A DNA stretch of 64,000 bases. Source: Paenibacillus sp. HW567. GTDB lineage: Bacteria > Bacillota > Bacilli > Paenibacillales > Paenibacillaceae. The stretch is taken from the NCBI RefSeq assembly GCF_000374185.1, contig NZ_KB910518.1:2799687-2863686 (forward strand). The letters run 5' to 3'. The position numbers and the translations under genes are program-made. The notes beneath the pieces were generated by a model. That model searched no databases, had not been told where the DNA came from, and worked only from the letters and a program-made list of their open reading frames with translations. Positions 36,107 to 43,057 of the stretch are shown one piece after another (the first letter of the stretch is position 1; each line of letters starts with the position of its first letter).

Positions 36107-37154
36107 GGATGACCTCTTTCTCATCCTGCAAAGCAAGGATCTTCTCCTCCGGTTTATCCGCCGAGCCTGATTGATAAATGCTGCGGACGATATCATCCGT
36201 ATTCGTTTCAACAATCTTGATATCCGTAATATCCGCTTGTCCAACGACTCTTCCGAGCACATCGGATACATTCAGCTCCAGTGGAATCCAGACCTTGGCG
36301 CCAAGATCATTCTCGGCTGTCCAGGTCACCGGCATCCCTTCTGTCCAGTGCATAAGCTGTGCAAGCTTCGTGGCAGTCCCGAATTGGAAAATCACCTCAC
36401 GACCGGTTCCCCAGCGCTGCTTCAATTCCTCAAGGCCGCCATCATAAATAATCCGTCCGTCATCCAGCATAATCACCCGGGAGCACAGCGCTTCAATATC
36501 CTGCAGGTCATGGGTGGTCAGCAGAATCGTCGTGCCATGCTCGCGGTTCATATCCTTCAGAAACTGGCGGATTTCCGACTTCACAACAATATCCAGACCA
36601 ATCGTCGGCTCATCCAGAAACAGAATGGACGGATTGTGCAGCAGTGCCGCAACCAGTTCACACCGCATCCGCTGTCCAAGGCTTAGCTTACGGACCGGAC
36701 GGTTAAGCAAATCCTGAAGCTCCAGCCGTTCAACCAGCTCATCCAGCCGCTTCTTGAATTCGATCTCCGGCACCCGGTACACCTTGCGCAGCAACTGGAA
36801 GGACTCAATAACGCCGATATCCCACCATAGCTGGCTGCGCTGTCCGAATACAACGCCGATATTGCCTACAAATTTCTCGCGTTCCTCATAGGGTACATAA
36901 CCCCCAACGGAAAGACTGCCGGAGGTCGGAACCAGAATGCCGGTGAGCATTTTGATTGTAGTTGATTTGCCTGCACCATTCTCGCCGATATAGCCGCAAA
37001 TCTCGCCCTGCGGAATGCTGAACGAGATATCCTTTACCGCTGTAACCTCGGAATATTGCCGCTTAAACAAATCAGCGAAGGCCCCTTTGAGGCCCTCGCG
37101 GTTTTTTTGGACTTTGAAGGTTTTGCGCAAGTCCTGCACTTGAATTGCATTCAT
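36099..37154 (-). CDS. ABC transporter ATP-binding protein (COG4586-like)
   Basis: 351 residues from the ATG at 37154 (MNAIQVQDLRKTF), six bases after GAGG; the upstream GTG lies within the ribosome binding site. Walker A is GENGAGKST, the ABC signature LSLGQRMRCEL, Walker B SILFLDEPTIGLD and the switch His is in LLTTHDLQD. The stretch VVFGQRSQLWWDIGVIESF is typical of this exporter ATPase group. A C-terminal ~100-residue extension is also usual. A TATAAT-type -10 lies at 37195-37200 on the minus strand. Confidence 0.93.
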   Translation of the reverse strand: MNAIQVQDLRKTFKVQKNREGLKGAFADLFKRQYSEVTAVKDISFSIPQGEICGYIGENGAGKSTTIKMLTGILVPTSGSLSVGGYVPYEEREKFVGNIGVVFGQRSQLWWDIGVIESFQLLRKVYRVPEIEFKKRLDELVERLELQDLLNRPVRKLSLGQRMRCELVAALLHNPSILFLDEPTIGLDIVVKSEIRQFLKDMNREHGTTILLTTHDLQDIEALCSRVIMLDDGRIIYDGGLEELKQRWGTGREVIFQFGTATKLAQLMHWTEGMPVTWTAENDLGAKVWIPLELNVSDVLGRVVGQADITDIKIVETNTDDIVRSIYQSGSADKPEEKILALQDEKEVIHV

Positions 37155-37211
37155 ATTGTACCTCACTAGGACTAAGAATTAGGTTCAGTAACCCATTATA
37201 ACATCTCTGTG

Positions 37212-37994
37212 TTATTTGGCTACTCGTCCCTCAAAAAAATCGCCGTTCGGCACTGCCTCCAGATGGCCCGAACGCGTCACTTTCGTCCGCAAGTACTTTT
37301 CATTGAAAACCGAAACATCGCCCCATAAAGGTACTCTTTTGCCAGTATTCATGCCGGCCGCCTTCAAGGCATCCAGCTTCTTCGGATTGTTCGTAATTAA
37401 TGTCACAGGTTTGCTGCGCAGGTGCTGCAGAACGCTGATCGCATCTCTATAGTCTCTGGAATCATCGGCAAAACCCAGCTCCAGATTGGCTTCAACAGTA
37501 TCATACCCTTCTTCTTGCAGAATGTATGCCATAGCCTTGCTGAACAGGCCGATGCCTCTTCCTTCGTGATTAGCCAGGTAAAATAGGGCTCCCGATCCAT
37601 GCTGCGCAATCATCTTCATTGACTGGCGGAGCTGGAATCCGCAATCGCAGCGTTTGCTGCCAAAAATATCTCCGGTATGGCAAATGCTGTGCATGCGGAT
37701 CAGCGCATCGTCAGAATGTTCAAAATCACCGTAGACCAGTACGCTGGATTGCTGTCCTTCCGCAAGATTCATCGAGGATAGCCGCGAAATCAGCAGTTCA
37801 GTCGCTTCTTTGCTGTCGCCGCCCTGCAATTCCTCGTCCGTGGCTTTGAGCCAGCTATACCATTTGAAGGTAACGGTCTCTCCATCCAGATTCACAGGCA
37901 GTGTGATAGGTCCGACTAGTATATTAGTGGAATCATCCATGGTAATCCGTTTGATTTTATTCTGCAGAATGGATAAGATTTCTGGTTTGATCAT
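37212..37994 (-). CDS. ribA: GTP cyclohydrolase II
   Basis: 260 residues. It opens the imidazole ring of GTP in the first step of riboflavin synthesis. Zinc ligands are Cys105, Cys116 and Cys118 in RMHSICHTGDIFGSKRCDCG. NHEGRGIGLFSKAMAY replaces the usual 'QEGRGIGL', and LITNNPKKLDAL is conserved. About 80 residues before the core make it longer than stand-alone RibA (~200). It is not in a rib operon and has no FMN riboswitch upstream; instead it is divergent from an HxlR regulator. It may be a paralogue with a special use. Confidence 0.85.
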   Translation of the reverse strand: MIKPEILSILQNKIKRITMDDSTNILVGPITLPVNLDGETVTFKWYSWLKATDEELQGGDSKEATELLISRLSSMNLAEGQQSSVLVYGDFEHSDDALIRMHSICHTGDIFGSKRCDCGFQLRQSMKMIAQHGSGALFYLANHEGRGIGLFSKAMAYILQEEGYDTVEANLELGFADDSRDYRDAISVLQHLRSKPVTLITNNPKKLDALKAAGMNTGKRVPLWGDVSVFNEKYLRTKVTRSGHLEAVPNGDFFEGRVAK

Positions 37995-38063
37995 GATAAC
38001 ACCGTCCTAAACATATAATGTAAAATTTTAATATTCCAACTTTATTCCAACCAATTGAGTGAG

Positions 38064-38080
38064 TAACTATTTGTAAGTTA
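38064..38080. promoter_or_regulatory. Candidate HxlR operator 1
   Basis: TAACT-ATTTGTA-AGTTA, a dyad with perfect 5 bp arms, lies in the gap between ribA and the HxlR gene. It resembles the second site at 38137-38153 and the YodB-type boxes (TACTATTTGTAAGTA) known from Bacillus subtilis. Confidence 0.6.
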
Positions 38081-38136
38081 GTTTATCATTGTAATATAAC
38101 TTCGTCAAGTTATAATATATATTTAAATAATAATGA

Positions 38137-38153
38137 TTACTTATTGTAAGTTT
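38137..38153. promoter_or_regulatory. Candidate HxlR operator 2
   Basis: TTACTTATTGTAAGTTT contains ACTT-ATTGT-AAGT and overlaps the region just upstream of the HxlR gene's -10 (TATAAT at 38158-38163). Its position suits autorepression. Confidence 0.6.
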
Positions 38154-38182
38154 ATGATATAATGAATGTGGAGGTGAGCTTT

Positions 38183-38509
38183 ATGGAAAATTTCGAAATG
38201 TGTCCTCGCTTTGAAAAAGCGGTAGACGTGCTTAGCAAACGCTGGGTTGCGCTTATAGTATTCGTGCTCATGAATGGTCCCCGCCGGTTTGGAGAAATTG
38301 AGAGCTGCCTGTCCAATCTTAGCGGCAAAGTATTGTCCGACCGCTTGAAGGAAATGGAGAACGAAGGCATCATTCAGCGCACAGTCTACCCTGAAATCCC
38401 TGTACGCATTGAATACTCATTAACCAGCAAAGGTAACGCACTCGCTCCAATTCTTGGTGAAATCAGCAATTGGTCAACAGATTGGATTGAGATCGGCGCA
38501 AGTAAATGA
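38183..38509 (+). CDS. HxlR-family transcriptional regulator
   Basis: 108 residues from the ATG at 38183 (MENFEMCPRF), with GGAGGTGAGCTTT before it. The winged helix is typical: CPRFEKAVDVLSKRWVALIV, GPRRFGEIESCLSNLSGKVL and RLKEMENEGIIQRTVYPEIP. The conserved N-terminal Cys7 is the thiol that in YodB and CatR senses quinones and diamide. It is divergent from ribA with two operator-like dyads between, so redox-linked control of flavin synthesis is possible. Confidence 0.92.
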   Translation: MENFEMCPRFEKAVDVLSKRWVALIVFVLMNGPRRFGEIESCLSNLSGKVLSDRLKEMENEGIIQRTVYPEIPVRIEYSLTSKGNALAPILGEISNWSTDWIEIGASK

Positions 38510-38531
38510 AGTCCGCCATGCATGCGCAAAC

Positions 38532-38576
38532 AGCGCCCTTATCCGGTTCCATCTAAAGGAATCAGCTAAGGGCGCT
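38532..38576. terminator. Terminator between convergent HxlR and ABC genes
   Basis: A perfect 10 bp stem (AGCGCCCTTA at 38532-38541, TAAGGGCGCT at 38567-38576) with an inner GGTTCC/GGAATC helix; ATTTGTT follows on the plus strand. Confidence 0.75.
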
Positions 38577-38608
38577 ATTTGTTATGTTTATTGTTAATGA
38601 AAGCAGGG

Positions 38609-39493
38609 CTACAGATCCTTCCGCTGAAACCGCAGCATGCCTATTGCAAACACAACAACCGTATACAGCGTGGCATAAACGACAAATGAATTCGAAGGAC
38701 TGGAGCTCATGTCCAGCAGTGTAAAGGAACTGATATTCATATTAATCATACTGCTAATTTCAGAGAGGTTGAACAGCTCCGCTGTCATTTTGCGCTGCAG
38801 TCCATCCGCCGGCATAAGCAGTGACATGATCCCTGTCAGATTGTGCAGCGTATGCTGCGCTTCTTCCTTCAAACCAAGCGAACCGCTTAGCTTGTCGATC
38901 ATTCCGCCGATCCAGCCCGCTCCGTAGAGCATGGTCATGAAGACACCGTTCCCGATTGCCGAGAACAGGCCGGAGCCAAGCATGGACAAGCTGATCAGCA
39001 GCGGCACTACAGAGGCGAAGAGCAGGAAAGCTTGTACAAGAGCTGCCCCGTCGCGGGGGATGGCGGCATGCGCATCCGCTATCAGCAATATGGCGGCAAA
39101 CAGAAGCAATGCGTAAAGAATTCCCAATGTGACATAACCGAGCCAGCGGCCAAGATACCATTTCCAGCGCGGCAGCGGACGAGGCAGTAAAGCTTGCATA
39201 ACCCCCTGTTCCGCTTCCCCCGCGATGGCCGAGAAGGAGCTGAAGATTGCCAGAAATGCGATGACAAACGCTCCGAAGAAATAGCCTACGGATAAAATAA
39301 ATACGCCCCTTGTAAAACTTTCAATCAGGCTGTCCCCGTTCGCGATGCCCGATCTCTGGGGGGACCCGCTCTGTCCAAGAGTAGACGCAACAAACCAGAA
39401 GGCGAGCAGGAAGGCAGCAGTCATCAGCAGCGTCATCAGCATAACCTTCTTGCGGAGCAGCTCCCGCCAGGTCATTCCCATTATAATCCTCAT
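38609..39493 (-). CDS. ABC-2 permease of the sigma-factor operon
   Basis: 294 residues with six membrane helices (VMLMTLLMTAAFLLAFWFVA; YFFGAFVIAFLAIFSSFSAI; YVTLGILYALLLFAAILLIA; FVVYATLYTVVVFAIGMLRF). The pattern SAIAGEAEQGVMQALLPRPL is typical of NatB-like ABC-2 permeases. The start overlaps the ATPase stop (ATGA). It is the last gene of the ECF sigma/anti-sigma/ATPase/permease operon. Its substrate is unknown; antimicrobial-peptide or ion export is a possibility only. Confidence 0.88.
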   Translation of the reverse strand: MRIIMGMTWRELLRKKVMLMTLLMTAAFLLAFWFVASTLGQSGSPQRSGIANGDSLIESFTRGVFILSVGYFFGAFVIAFLAIFSSFSAIAGEAEQGVMQALLPRPLPRWKWYLGRWLGYVTLGILYALLLFAAILLIADAHAAIPRDGAALVQAFLLFASVVPLLISLSMLGSGLFSAIGNGVFMTMLYGAGWIGGMIDKLSGSLGLKEEAQHTLHNLTGIMSLLMPADGLQRKMTAELFNLSEISSMINMNISSFTLLDMSSSPSNSFVVYATLYTVVVFAIGMLRFQRKDL

Positions 39494-40482
39494 TCCCGCT
39501 CCCCCCTGTGGCTAAGACCTGAAACAGCATCCATGAACCATTCTTCCAGCCGTTCCTTTTTACTGGTAACCTCATATAAGGTCATGCCCTGCCGGATTAT
39601 CAGTGTATTCAGCCAGCCGACTTGCTCCTCACTCTCGACCTCCGCCTCCAGCCACACAGTGCTGTCTTCAATCGGTGAAGGCGCTATAGCCCTGCCCTCT
39701 TTACAATCCGCTTTCTCCGCCGACTGTCTAATCTGCAGCCCGGTCTGCTCAATCAGCCAGGACAGCAAAAAAGGCGAAAAGCCGCCCACTTTAAAATGCC
39801 AGCTAGTTCGCTTATTTAATACTTCCGAGACTGTACCGTGCCGCAGGATCTCGCCGTTATTCAGCAGCGCCATCCGGTCGCACAGCACCTCAACATCCTC
39901 AAGCAGGTGAGAGTTGAGAAAAATAGTAATGCCCCGCTGCTTCAGCCCATCCAGTATACTCCGCACTTCCATACGGCCAATAGGGTCAAGAGCCGATGAA
40001 GGCTCGTCCAGAAAAACAAGCTCCGGATCATTCACAAGTGCGCAAGCGAGGCCTAACCTCTGCTGCATCCCCTTGGAATAATGCTTCACGCGGTCACGGC
40101 CACGCTGCCCAATCCCCACCTCTTCCAGCAGCTCAGGTATTCTGCGGTCTGCTACGGGCTTAGCGATACGGCATAAGCGGGCGTGAAGTCTAACCACCTC
40201 TTCCCCGGTCAGCCATTCCTGATACCGGTACAGCTCCGGCAGATAACCGATCTTCTCCTTGGCCGCAAGTGAGCCGATCGGATGCCCGAATATAGCGGCG
40301 CTTCCGCTGGACGGCCGGATTAATCCGGCCAGCATTTTGACAAAGGTGCTTTTTCCGGCACCGTTGGGACCGAGGAAGCCAAAGGCTTCCCCTTTCTCAA
40401 CAGTAATAGTAACATCACGGCAGCCGCGTCCATTGCTGTATTCCTTGGTCAATAGCTGTGCTTCGATTGCAGGTACACTCAT
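39490..40482 (-). CDS. ABC transporter ATP-binding protein of the sigma-factor operon
   Basis: 330 residues. Walker A GPNGAGKST, signature HYSKGMQQRLGLA, Walker B LVFLDEPSSALD and switch His in FLNSHLLEDVE are all intact. A ~100-residue C-terminal extension follows. Its ATG overlaps the anti-sigma stop by four bases, and its own stop overlaps the permease start. The pair should form an exporter controlled by the co-encoded ECF sigma factor. Confidence 0.92.
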   Translation of the reverse strand: MSVPAIEAQLLTKEYSNGRGCRDVTITVEKGEAFGFLGPNGAGKSTFVKMLAGLIRPSSGSAAIFGHPIGSLAAKEKIGYLPELYRYQEWLTGEEVVRLHARLCRIAKPVADRRIPELLEEVGIGQRGRDRVKHYSKGMQQRLGLACALVNDPELVFLDEPSSALDPIGRMEVRSILDGLKQRGITIFLNSHLLEDVEVLCDRMALLNNGEILRHGTVSEVLNKRTSWHFKVGGFSPFLLSWLIEQTGLQIRQSAEKADCKEGRAIAPSPIEDSTVWLEAEVESEEQVGWLNTLIIRQGMTLYEVTSKKERLEEWFMDAVSGLSHRGERE

Positions 40483-41600
40483 TGCGCGATCAACTCCTGA
40501 AGCTGGTTCATGAACTTTTCTTTATCCTGATATAGCGATCCTCCCGACAGCTCTAGCAGTTGCCCCTTGTTCACCCAGGTTGCATTGTAGACAGGCCCAT
40601 TGAAATATTCCTTGGTTTCCAAGATCACCTGTGTCCCGTTCACGGTGATCTGCTCGGAATGATTCCCTTTAATCAGAGGCATAGGGATATCTCCGGCCAG
40701 AATACTGCTTAGCTGCAGACTGGATTTCAAACTATCCGGCAGCAGCGGGAAGTCCAGAACCGCCCGGACAGCTTCTTCGACATTAATAGAAGGATCAACA
40801 TCCACCACAGGTGTATTCATCTGCAAAAGACTTGCCCAACGGTCATCCTTGGACAGATCGTAGCTTACGGACTCGGGAACCTGTAGAGTGACCGGTTTGC
40901 CGTCAATGGATTCGGGCAATAGCTGTTTCGCTCCCAGACGCTTCAGCGCTTGGTTTACCTCATCGACCTTCAATGTCAGCGTAATCTTCTGTGAAGGACT
41001 TACAGACACCGATTTAATGTGGTTAAAAGCTTCACCCGTCAGCGCAGCGTAGCCCAGTTTGTCTTTCAGTGCATTCACTGGAAACACGCCGTACACCGTG
41101 CCGGAGGAATTGCTGAAGCTGCCGAATTTGTTAACCGCTTCACCAATAGTCCCTCCCTCCCCGAGCTGGTAGAACAGGTTTCGCAGATCATCTTCATTGA
41201 CCAGCGTAACTTCCTGTACGCGGAATTGACCCAGTATGGCAGCCATTGCCGTGTTGCCTACAGGTGTGGAGAGTATTGCGGCAAATGCGGCTACGCCGGC
41301 TGCTGCTGCCGCCCATTTCCGGCGCCGGGTCATTACGGTACGCTGTGAGCGGCCACGGGTCTTTCTTTCATCTGTATACTCAGGTGCTCCGGGCGCTACT
41401 GCCTGCAACTCTGCAGTTTCATTGATAAGCGCTTCTGCCGCGTCTTCCCCATACATTGAAGGTTCATGCTGAGTCACTGCGCGCTGCCCCCAGGTTGCCC
41501 ATACCGGATTCACTGGTTCAGTGGAGAGCTTCTGCTCCATTTTCGTCCATGCTTCATCCGTTCCGGGGTTATCTGTAAGTTTATTTACAGGATTGGTCAT
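40479..41600 (-). CDS. Membrane-anchored anti-sigma-like protein
   Basis: 373 residues. A ~100-residue cytosolic N-terminus is followed by one membrane helix (KWAAAAAGVAAFAAILSTPV), then a long outside region beginning ILGQFRVQEVTLV. This fits the DUF4179/DUF4367-type anti-sigma layout. No zinc HxxxCxxC motif is seen. It starts 13 bp after the sigma gene (GGAGGAACCATGAA) and is coupled to the ATPase. It likely holds the sigma factor until an envelope signal arrives. Confidence 0.8.
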   Translation of the reverse strand: MTNPVNKLTDNPGTDEAWTKMEQKLSTEPVNPVWATWGQRAVTQHEPSMYGEDAAEALINETAELQAVAPGAPEYTDERKTRGRSQRTVMTRRRKWAAAAAGVAAFAAILSTPVGNTAMAAILGQFRVQEVTLVNEDDLRNLFYQLGEGGTIGEAVNKFGSFSNSSGTVYGVFPVNALKDKLGYAALTGEAFNHIKSVSVSPSQKITLTLKVDEVNQALKRLGAKQLLPESIDGKPVTLQVPESVSYDLSKDDRWASLLQMNTPVVDVDPSINVEEAVRAVLDFPLLPDSLKSSLQLSSILAGDIPMPLIKGNHSEQITVNGTQVILETKEYFNGPVYNATWVNKGQLLELSGGSLYQDKEKFMNQLQELIAQ

Positions 41601-41613
41601 TTCATGGTTCCTC

Positions 41614-42147
41614 CTAAAAATTGGTTTGTGAGTCCGGCTGTGGAAGCGACTCCGTTGCCTGCTGTCTTAATTTGTAAGTGGCCCGGCTAAGCAGCGTTCC
41701 GACAACCGGCGGATTAACGCCAAGCTGGACGGCAATCTCCGAGTAGCTGTAGCCTGAGTATCGCAGCAACAGCGCTTGTCTGTCCCTCTCAGGCAGGCCG
41801 TCCAGCCATCCCCGCACATCCTCCTGATCCAGCTTGCTAAGTACAGTCTCTTCACCGGTTGGAGGACCTGCCTCTGTGCCGAACAGCAGCTCCTGCTTAT
41901 CCTGGAGCTTCCGCTCCCTGACTTTTTTATTTAAGTAATCGTATCCGATCCGGGTAAGCACTCTATGGAGCCAAGCCCCAAGTGCGTCCGGATCATCGGG
42001 CGGATTGCGGTATAATCTGAGAAACACATCCTGCGCCAAATCCTCTGCTGCCGACTCGTCGCGTACCAGTGCCGTCAGCTTTCGCTTCACCACCGGATAG
42101 TGTTCATAAAATACAGTGCGAAACAGTTCAGATTCCGGAAATTCCAT
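41614..42147 (-). CDS. ECF-type RNA polymerase sigma factor
   Basis: 177 residues. Region 2 reads AAEDLAQDVFLRLYRNPP with GAWLHRVLTRIGYDYL. Region 4 is LPERDRQALLLRYSGYSYSE, then IAVQLGVNPPVVGTLLSRA. The loop between the regions is short, as in group IV sigma factors. AAGGAGGATTTACAG precedes the ATG. It heads the operon with its anti-sigma and an ABC exporter. A matching ECF promoter at 42185-42211 suggests autoregulation. Confidence 0.92.
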   Translation of the reverse strand: MEFPESELFRTVFYEHYPVVKRKLTALVRDESAAEDLAQDVFLRLYRNPPDDPDALGAWLHRVLTRIGYDYLNKKVRERKLQDKQELLFGTEAGPPTGEETVLSKLDQEDVRGWLDGLPERDRQALLLRYSGYSYSEIAVQLGVNPPVVGTLLSRATYKLRQQATESLPQPDSQTNF

Positions 42148-42184
42148 TCTGTAAATCCTCCTTATTAGCTGCAGCTATAAGTAA

Positions 42185-42211
42185 GACGAATGTCAGCGCC
42201 ATTTTGTATCA
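42185..42211 (-). promoter_or_regulatory. Candidate ECF autoregulated promoter
   Basis: On the minus strand TGATAC (42206-42211) lies 17 bp from CGTC (42185-42188), close to the TGWAAC-N16/17-CGWC pattern of Bacillus ECF promoters. It is 38 bp before the sigma start codon. Confidence 0.55.
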
Positions 42212-42313
42212 TAATTCAATACAATTATCATAACATTTCTAATTCTTCCGAATATAAACGCAGAAAAGCAGCTCCTCAAATATGAAAGGAACCGCTTTTT
42301 TATATGCAGCATA

Positions 42314-42342
42314 TTGCTTATCCCAGATAAATATAGTAATTT
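42314..42342 (+). promoter_or_regulatory. Promoter of the Met-rich small protein gene
   Basis: TTGCTT (42314-42319), 17 bp, TAATTT (42337-42342), 40 bp before the start codon. A sporulation promoter cannot be excluded, because CATA-like bases overlap the -35. Confidence 0.5.
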
Positions 42343-42382
42343 AAGAATTGAACCAACCAAAATATGAAAGGTGGAACCGGCA

Positions 42383-42595
42383 ATGGAAAAGATGTGTATG
42401 GAAATGATGATGAACATGTGTATGGAAGACATGATGTCCAAGATGAACACCATGAAGATGTGCATGGAAAAGATGACTGAAATGGGCATGATGGACATGG
42501 ACATGGATATGATGATGAAGAAAATGCAGGACTGTGATGAAATGATGACAATGTGTATGACGATGATGCGCGAAGGAATGCAAATGTCCAAGTAA
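42383..42595 (+). CDS. Methionine/cysteine-rich small protein (46% Met)
   Basis: 70 residues, 32 of them Met and 5 Cys, with no His, Tyr, Trp or Phe. Four MCM motifs occur at residues 4-6, 12-14, 26-28 and 57-59, each in a [K/N/T]MCM context, plus runs such as MDMDMDMMM. Acidic (13) and basic (8) residues are interspersed, so it is likely soluble and helical rather than membrane-bound. Start: AAAGGTGG eight bases before the ATG. A terminator follows 18 bp after the stop, so the coding strand is well supported. Cu(I)/Ag(I) binding or a sacrificial antioxidant role is inferred from composition only. I recognise no family. Confidence 0.85.
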   Translation: MEKMCMEMMMNMCMEDMMSKMNTMKMCMEKMTEMGMMDMDMDMMMKKMQDCDEMMTMCMTMMREGMQMSK

Positions 42596-42613
42596 TAATC
42601 TTTCACAGGTTCT

Positions 42614-42644
42614 GGCAGAGCAGACTAACTGCATGCCTTTTTTT
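42614..42644 (+). terminator. Terminator of the Met-rich gene
   Basis: GGCA-GAG-CAG-ACTAA-CTG-CA-TGCC forms a bulged stem followed by seven T residues on the plus strand. Confidence 0.8.
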
Positions 42645-42957
42645 ATTTAATCTTAATGTATCTCTCTTGAATTTGCTTGGCTATTGTAATCCGCTCCAGC
42701 TTCAATTCCCAAATCCGTTCTTTCCACAGTCCGCTTTCCCGGGCGGCTTCATTATCTTTCAGCTTATCGAACAATTCCATCAGCATCAGGTTGATGTGAT
42801 CAAATCTGTTCCAGAGCTCTGTGACACCCTCTATTCTTCTCTGCTCTTCCGATGTTTCCTTAAAATTCTTCAAGCTCTCTATGATGTCAGCCTGCCACTG
42901 CTCATCGTTAATTGATTTGGCGTAGTTGTAAAGATCCAGATAATCATTGACTGACAT
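42643..42957 (-). CDS. Small soluble protein of unknown function
   Basis: 104 residues from the ATG at 42957 (MSVNDYLDLYNYAKS), with AAGGAGTCGG upstream. It is charged and almost entirely helical (DEQWQADIIESLKNFKETSE; WNRFDHINLMLMELFDKLKD), with likely coiled coils. No membrane segment or catalytic motif is present. It is convergent with the Met-rich gene; the two ends nearly touch within the terminator. I do not recognise a family. Confidence 0.75.
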   Translation of the reverse strand: MSVNDYLDLYNYAKSINDEQWQADIIESLKNFKETSEEQRRIEGVTELWNRFDHINLMLMELFDKLKDNEAARESGLWKERIWELKLERITIAKQIQERYIKIK

Positions 42958-43022
42958 GTGTACCGACTCCTTAATCCGTATATACCAAGTATTATACTCG
43001 GTATTATAGATATTGCAATAGC

Positions 43023-43041
43023 CCCGAATAAATAATTCGGG
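43023..43041. repeat. Short stem-loop after the histidine kinase gene
   Basis: CCCGAAT-AAATA-ATTCGGG, a perfect 7 bp stem 17 bp after the kinase stop, lacks a clear U-tract. It may act as a weak terminator or mRNA 3' end. Confidence 0.5.
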
Positions 43042-43057
43042 ACCGTTGTTCTGCAAT

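Noticed and set aside
42341..42634. Histidine-rich 97-codon frame antisense to the Met-rich gene
   Set aside because: CAT is the complement of ATG, so a Met-rich gene automatically gives His on the other strand. Its start lies in the terminator and lacks a proper ribosome binding site.
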